From: Streptomyces kaniharaensis
Lineage (GTDB): Bacteria; Actinomycetota; Actinomycetes; Streptomycetales; Streptomycetaceae
Assembly: GCF_009569385.1 (NCBI RefSeq)
Contig: NZ_WBOF01000001.1
Location: forward strand, 6,023,501 to 6,087,500
Direction of reading: 5' to 3'
DNA length: 64,000 nucleotides
The notes beneath the pieces were generated by a model. The model did no database searches, was not told where the DNA came from, and worked only from the letters and a program-made list of their open reading frames with translations. Of the stretch, positions 61,637-64,000 are shown piece by piece (position 1 is the first letter of the stretch; each line of letters starts with the position of its first letter). Made by a program: the position numbers and the translations under genes.

Positions 61637-62629
61637 ATGACGAGCGATGAACACTCGGCCGGTCCGGCGTTGCGACGAGTTCTGGCTAAGGCAGGCGGAC
61701 TGGAACTCCTGGACCTGCTGGCCAACGGGTTGACCGGGACGGATCTGACCACGCTGCTCCTGGAAGTCTTCCGACGCCGCGCCGATCGGCTCACCCCGGC
61801 CGAGGTGATGCGGCGCTATCGCACCGACCGGTTCGTGACCCCGGCCCCGACAGGCTTCGCACAAATACGACGAGCCGAAGACTTCCTGCTCTCGGCACTG
61901 CCGGACGACTTCCAGATGCTCACCTTGGCTCCGCTCGTACCCCTGGCAGCGCACACGGCGGTGGCGACCGTCGACCCGCGCAAGGTCGTCGCCACCATTC
62001 GTGGCAGCGAGGTCGCAGCCGACCCGACCAATGCACTGGCCCTGGAGGCAGCCCACCGGAGATCCCAGGCCCTGGCCGCCGATCCCCGCTCGGCCGTGCC
62101 GGTCCGGATGGCCGCCAGCCAACGAGTCGTGCGCGCCCAGCACTTCGACGCGCCCGGCATGCTCGCCCACTTCCAACTATTCGCCCTGGTGACCGCGGGC
62201 CGGGACACCGGCAGCCGGACCTTCGAGCAACAGCACCTGGTCGAGCACCTACAGTTCGCCGTCCGGGCGATGGCACGTGCTGGAGTACGCCGGACCGAGA
62301 TCCGCATCACCTGCCTCGACGAGTCCGCCGCTCCGATCCTGGCCCGCACACGTACAGAGCTGGCCGGAACACCGGGCATCGACATCATCGACGATCCCGA
62401 CCGGGTGACCGGACGCGGCTACTACACCGACCTGTGCTACAAGATCTACGCAACCATCCATGGTCAGCAACTGGAGATCGCGGACGGCGGGTTCGTCGAC
62501 TGGACCCAGCGCCTCACCGGAAACCGCAAAGAACGCCTCCTGATCGGCGGATTCGGCGTCGACCGACTCGCCACCATGCTGACGCCACCCACCGACACCG
62601 AACCATCACCTCCGCGTCAGACCAGCTAG
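61637..62629 (+). CDS. Conserved protein of unknown function, about 330 aa
   Basis: Well-formed gene of 330 residues with helical N-terminus (GGLELLDLLANGLTGTDLTT, LLLEVFRRRADRLTPAEVMR) and a central conserved-looking stretch (LTLAPLVPLAAHTAVATVDP, VVATIRGSEVAADPTNALAL). The second half contains ARAGVRRTEIRITCLDES and GRGYYTDLCYKIYATIHGQQ. Some features recall class II aminoacyl-tRNA-synthetase-like folds such as HisZ, but I cannot assign it. ATG 61637 lacks a strong ribosome site. It lies alone among mobile-element debris. Confidence 0.75.
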   Translation: MTSDEHSAGPALRRVLAKAGGLELLDLLANGLTGTDLTTLLLEVFRRRADRLTPAEVMRRYRTDRFVTPAPTGFAQIRRAEDFLLSALPDDFQMLTLAPLVPLAAHTAVATVDPRKVVATIRGSEVAADPTNALALEAAHRRSQALAADPRSAVPVRMAASQRVVRAQHFDAPGMLAHFQLFALVTAGRDTGSRTFEQQHLVEHLQFAVRAMARAGVRRTEIRITCLDESAAPILARTRTELAGTPGIDIIDDPDRVTGRGYYTDLCYKIYATIHGQQLEIADGGFVDWTQRLTGNRKERLLIGGFGVDRLATMLTPPTDTEPSPPRQTS

Positions 62630-62672
62630 CAGATCCAAGGGTATTGACAATTGCTCAGATTCGGCGAGCTGG

Positions 62673-63050
62673 TTGGCCTGTACGCCTACTTTGGGTCAAC
62701 CTCGGCGACGGCCACGGCCCGACCCTTCTGACCAGGCACTTTACGTGCGACTGCTAGCCCGATCCGGCCGCTGGGACTTCTCGGGGACATTCGGCCGAGA
62801 GGCTTCCAGCCTGATGGAGGCGTACGTGCGCCGCAGAGCAGGGCCCTCGTCCGCGGACCACCAGACCGTTCTCGGCTTCGTTCTCCACTGGTCTCGGGGC
62901 AGCAGGATCAGCACGGCGCCGCTGGCGCCCGGCTACGATCGGCTCGGCGCATGGCTCGATGAACCCGCTGTGCGGGAGGTGATGCTGACGGCGCGCACGA
63001 AGCCGCTGCCCGGATCGGCACAAGCCATGCTGTTTGAGCTGCAGGGATGA
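62673..63050 (+). CDS. Hypothetical protein, possibly a C-terminal fragment
   Basis: Coding-like codon use from about 62727: DPSDQALYVRLLARSGRWDF, SSLMEAYVRRRAGPSSADHQ and YDRLGAWLDEPAVREVMLTA. The TTG at 62673 is a weak start; GTG 62745 is another. The beginning looks cut off. No family recognised. Confidence 0.4.
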   Translation: MACTPTLGQPRRRPRPDPSDQALYVRLLARSGRWDFSGTFGREASSLMEAYVRRRAGPSSADHQTVLGFVLHWSRGSRISTAPLAPGYDRLGAWLDEPAVREVMLTARTKPLPGSAQAMLFELQG

Positions 63051-63463
63051 GGTTGTCGGCAGGCGCAGTCCCGACCAGGCGACCCTGCGGCAGGGAGCCG
63101 TGCCGTCCTCCAGTTGCTGACCGGGCGGATACAGACCGGGAGGCCATAGGCTGACATGCCGTCACCGCGCGGCGGCGGCAGGTGCCGCCGCGCAGGTGGG
63201 GACTCCGACGCGGGTCAGACGCCGTAGCGTTGTCGGCCCTCCGCGCGGGTCGGCGCGACCAAGCGAAAGGTAACTATGTGTAGTTGCCGTGACTGAAGGT
63301 AGCGGCTAGCGGTCAGTCGTCATCACTGCCTGTTGGTCGTGTTCCCGCGGCATGCGCATGACGGTGACGGGTGGGGGCTGGCCATTCTTCGCGTCGGTTG
63401 CTGTCTGGTACCGGGGCGAGGAAAGAAGCGCGTGGTCGGCGCGACCAGGGTTGAGTACGGCGG
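63051..63463. other. Intergenic, 413 nt
   Basis: No gene is seen. It contains the strong hairpin 63167-63193. Confidence 0.5.
63167..63193. terminator. Strong hairpin, terminator-like
   Basis: GCGCGGCGGC and GCCGCCGCGC form a perfect 10-bp stem with the 7-nt loop GGCAGGT; no T tract. Confidence 0.55.
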
Positions 63464-64000
63464 TCAGGCCAGTGCGGTCATGTGGTCGGGGTGGTGGGCG
63501 GCGACGTCGTGGGCGGCTTGGACGAAGGCGGCGACGGCTGCGGATCGCGACGTCTCCGGCCAGGCGACCATGACCGCGCTGGGGCTGAGGCCGGTGACCG
63601 GCCGGTAGACGATGTCCGGACGCTGGTGCCGCTCGGTGGTGGAGCGTGACAGGAACGCCACCGCCTGCCCCAGCGCGACCACCTCAAGGAGTTGCTCGAC
63701 GCTGGCCACGAGCGGCCCCTCAGGAGCGTCAGCCGGCGCCAATCCTGTGTGGCCATCGCCTGCTTCCGCTCCGTCGTATCCGGTGAAGTAGGCGGTGGTG
63801 GAGGGGGCGGCCCCCTTCCAGCGCGGAATCGGTTCACCCTTGAGGTCGGTCAGCCGCAGTCGCCGGCGTCCGGCCAGGCGGTGCCCGGCGGGGAGGACGG
63901 CCAGTCGCGGCTCGACCACGAGCGTCTGGGAATCCAGCCCTTGACCGTCGAACGGGCTGCGCAGCAGCGCTACGTCGGCACGGCCGTCCCGCAGCATGGC
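63464..64000 (-). CDS. LysR-family regulator, substrate-binding part (5' end outside window)
   Basis: 178 visible residues of the effector domain: LRDGRADVALLRSPFDGQGL, VVEPRLAVLPAGHRLAGRRR and LEVVALGQAVAFLSRSTTER, the periplasmic-binding-protein-like fold of LysR regulators. It ends near DHMTALA at 63464. The N-terminal HTH lies beyond the window edge. Reading begins at the edge with an open frame (A-M-L-R-D-G). Confidence 0.88.
   Translation of the reverse strand, partial: AMLRDGRADVALLRSPFDGQGLDSQTLVVEPRLAVLPAGHRLAGRRRLRLTDLKGEPIPRWKGAAPSTTAYFTGYDGAEAGDGHTGLAPADAPEGPLVASVEQLLEVVALGQAVAFLSRSTTERHQRPDIVYRPVTGLSPSAVMVAWPETSRSAAVAAFVQAAHDVAAHHPDHMTALA

Overview
The window comes from a high-GC filamentous actinomycete, most likely Streptomyces or a close relative such as Kitasatospora. 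The evidence is strong G/C bias at third codon positions, frequent GTG and TTG starts, leaderless genes with TAnnnT -10 boxes, a resuscitation-promoting factor with LysM, a GAF/PAS/SpoIIE phosphatase, a mycothiol-type DinB protein and an NRPS cluster. No rRNA, tRNA or CRISPR was recognised.

Layout. 1-11 kb is the 3' end of an NRPS operon: one protein A(partial)-T-C-T, a second C-A-T-C-A-T-TE, and a one-base-overlapping MFS exporter broken by a one-base frameshift. 11-32 kb is mostly chromosomal housekeeping and signalling: a Ser/Thr kinase, a LURP-one protein, an AAA/TPR regulator lacking its LuxR HTH, hydrolases, a metalloprotease, a universal stress protein, an Nei-type DNA glycosylase, a uridine-kinase-like protein with a PQQ-like propeller, a SpoIIE phosphatase, a NarL-type two-component system, Rpf behind a long structured leader, a decayed methyltransferase, an SDR and a DinB-like protein. 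32-40.6 kb, all on the minus strand, holds an OmpR-type two-component system and a MoxR/DUF58/DUF4129 operon in which most genes overlap.

40.65-45.05 kb is a nest of insertion sequences. An IS1380-family element (about 1.73 kb once restored, 5-bp target duplication TCTGA) is split by an IS30-family element (AAC duplication) and also carries an IS5-family element near its 5' end (TCA duplication). 45-63 kb is accessory DNA: small regulator-plus-enzyme cassettes with visible palindromic operators (MarR/esterase, SnoaL/MDR/TetR, MerR/glycosyltransferase, MarR/MFS, TetR/hydrolase), an orphan prenyl synthase, and many decayed fragments (AbfB domain, kinase N-terminus, zinc ribbon, OLD-type TOPRIM, propeller, IS256).

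The most interesting item is an IS110-family element (59998-61364) inserted in an IS256 remnant. Its 239-nt non-coding left end folds by eye into a 5' hairpin and two long stem-loops. The first loop contains segments that pair with the two halves of the actual target. The second contains segments matching the element's own ends. This is the layout expected of a bridge RNA.
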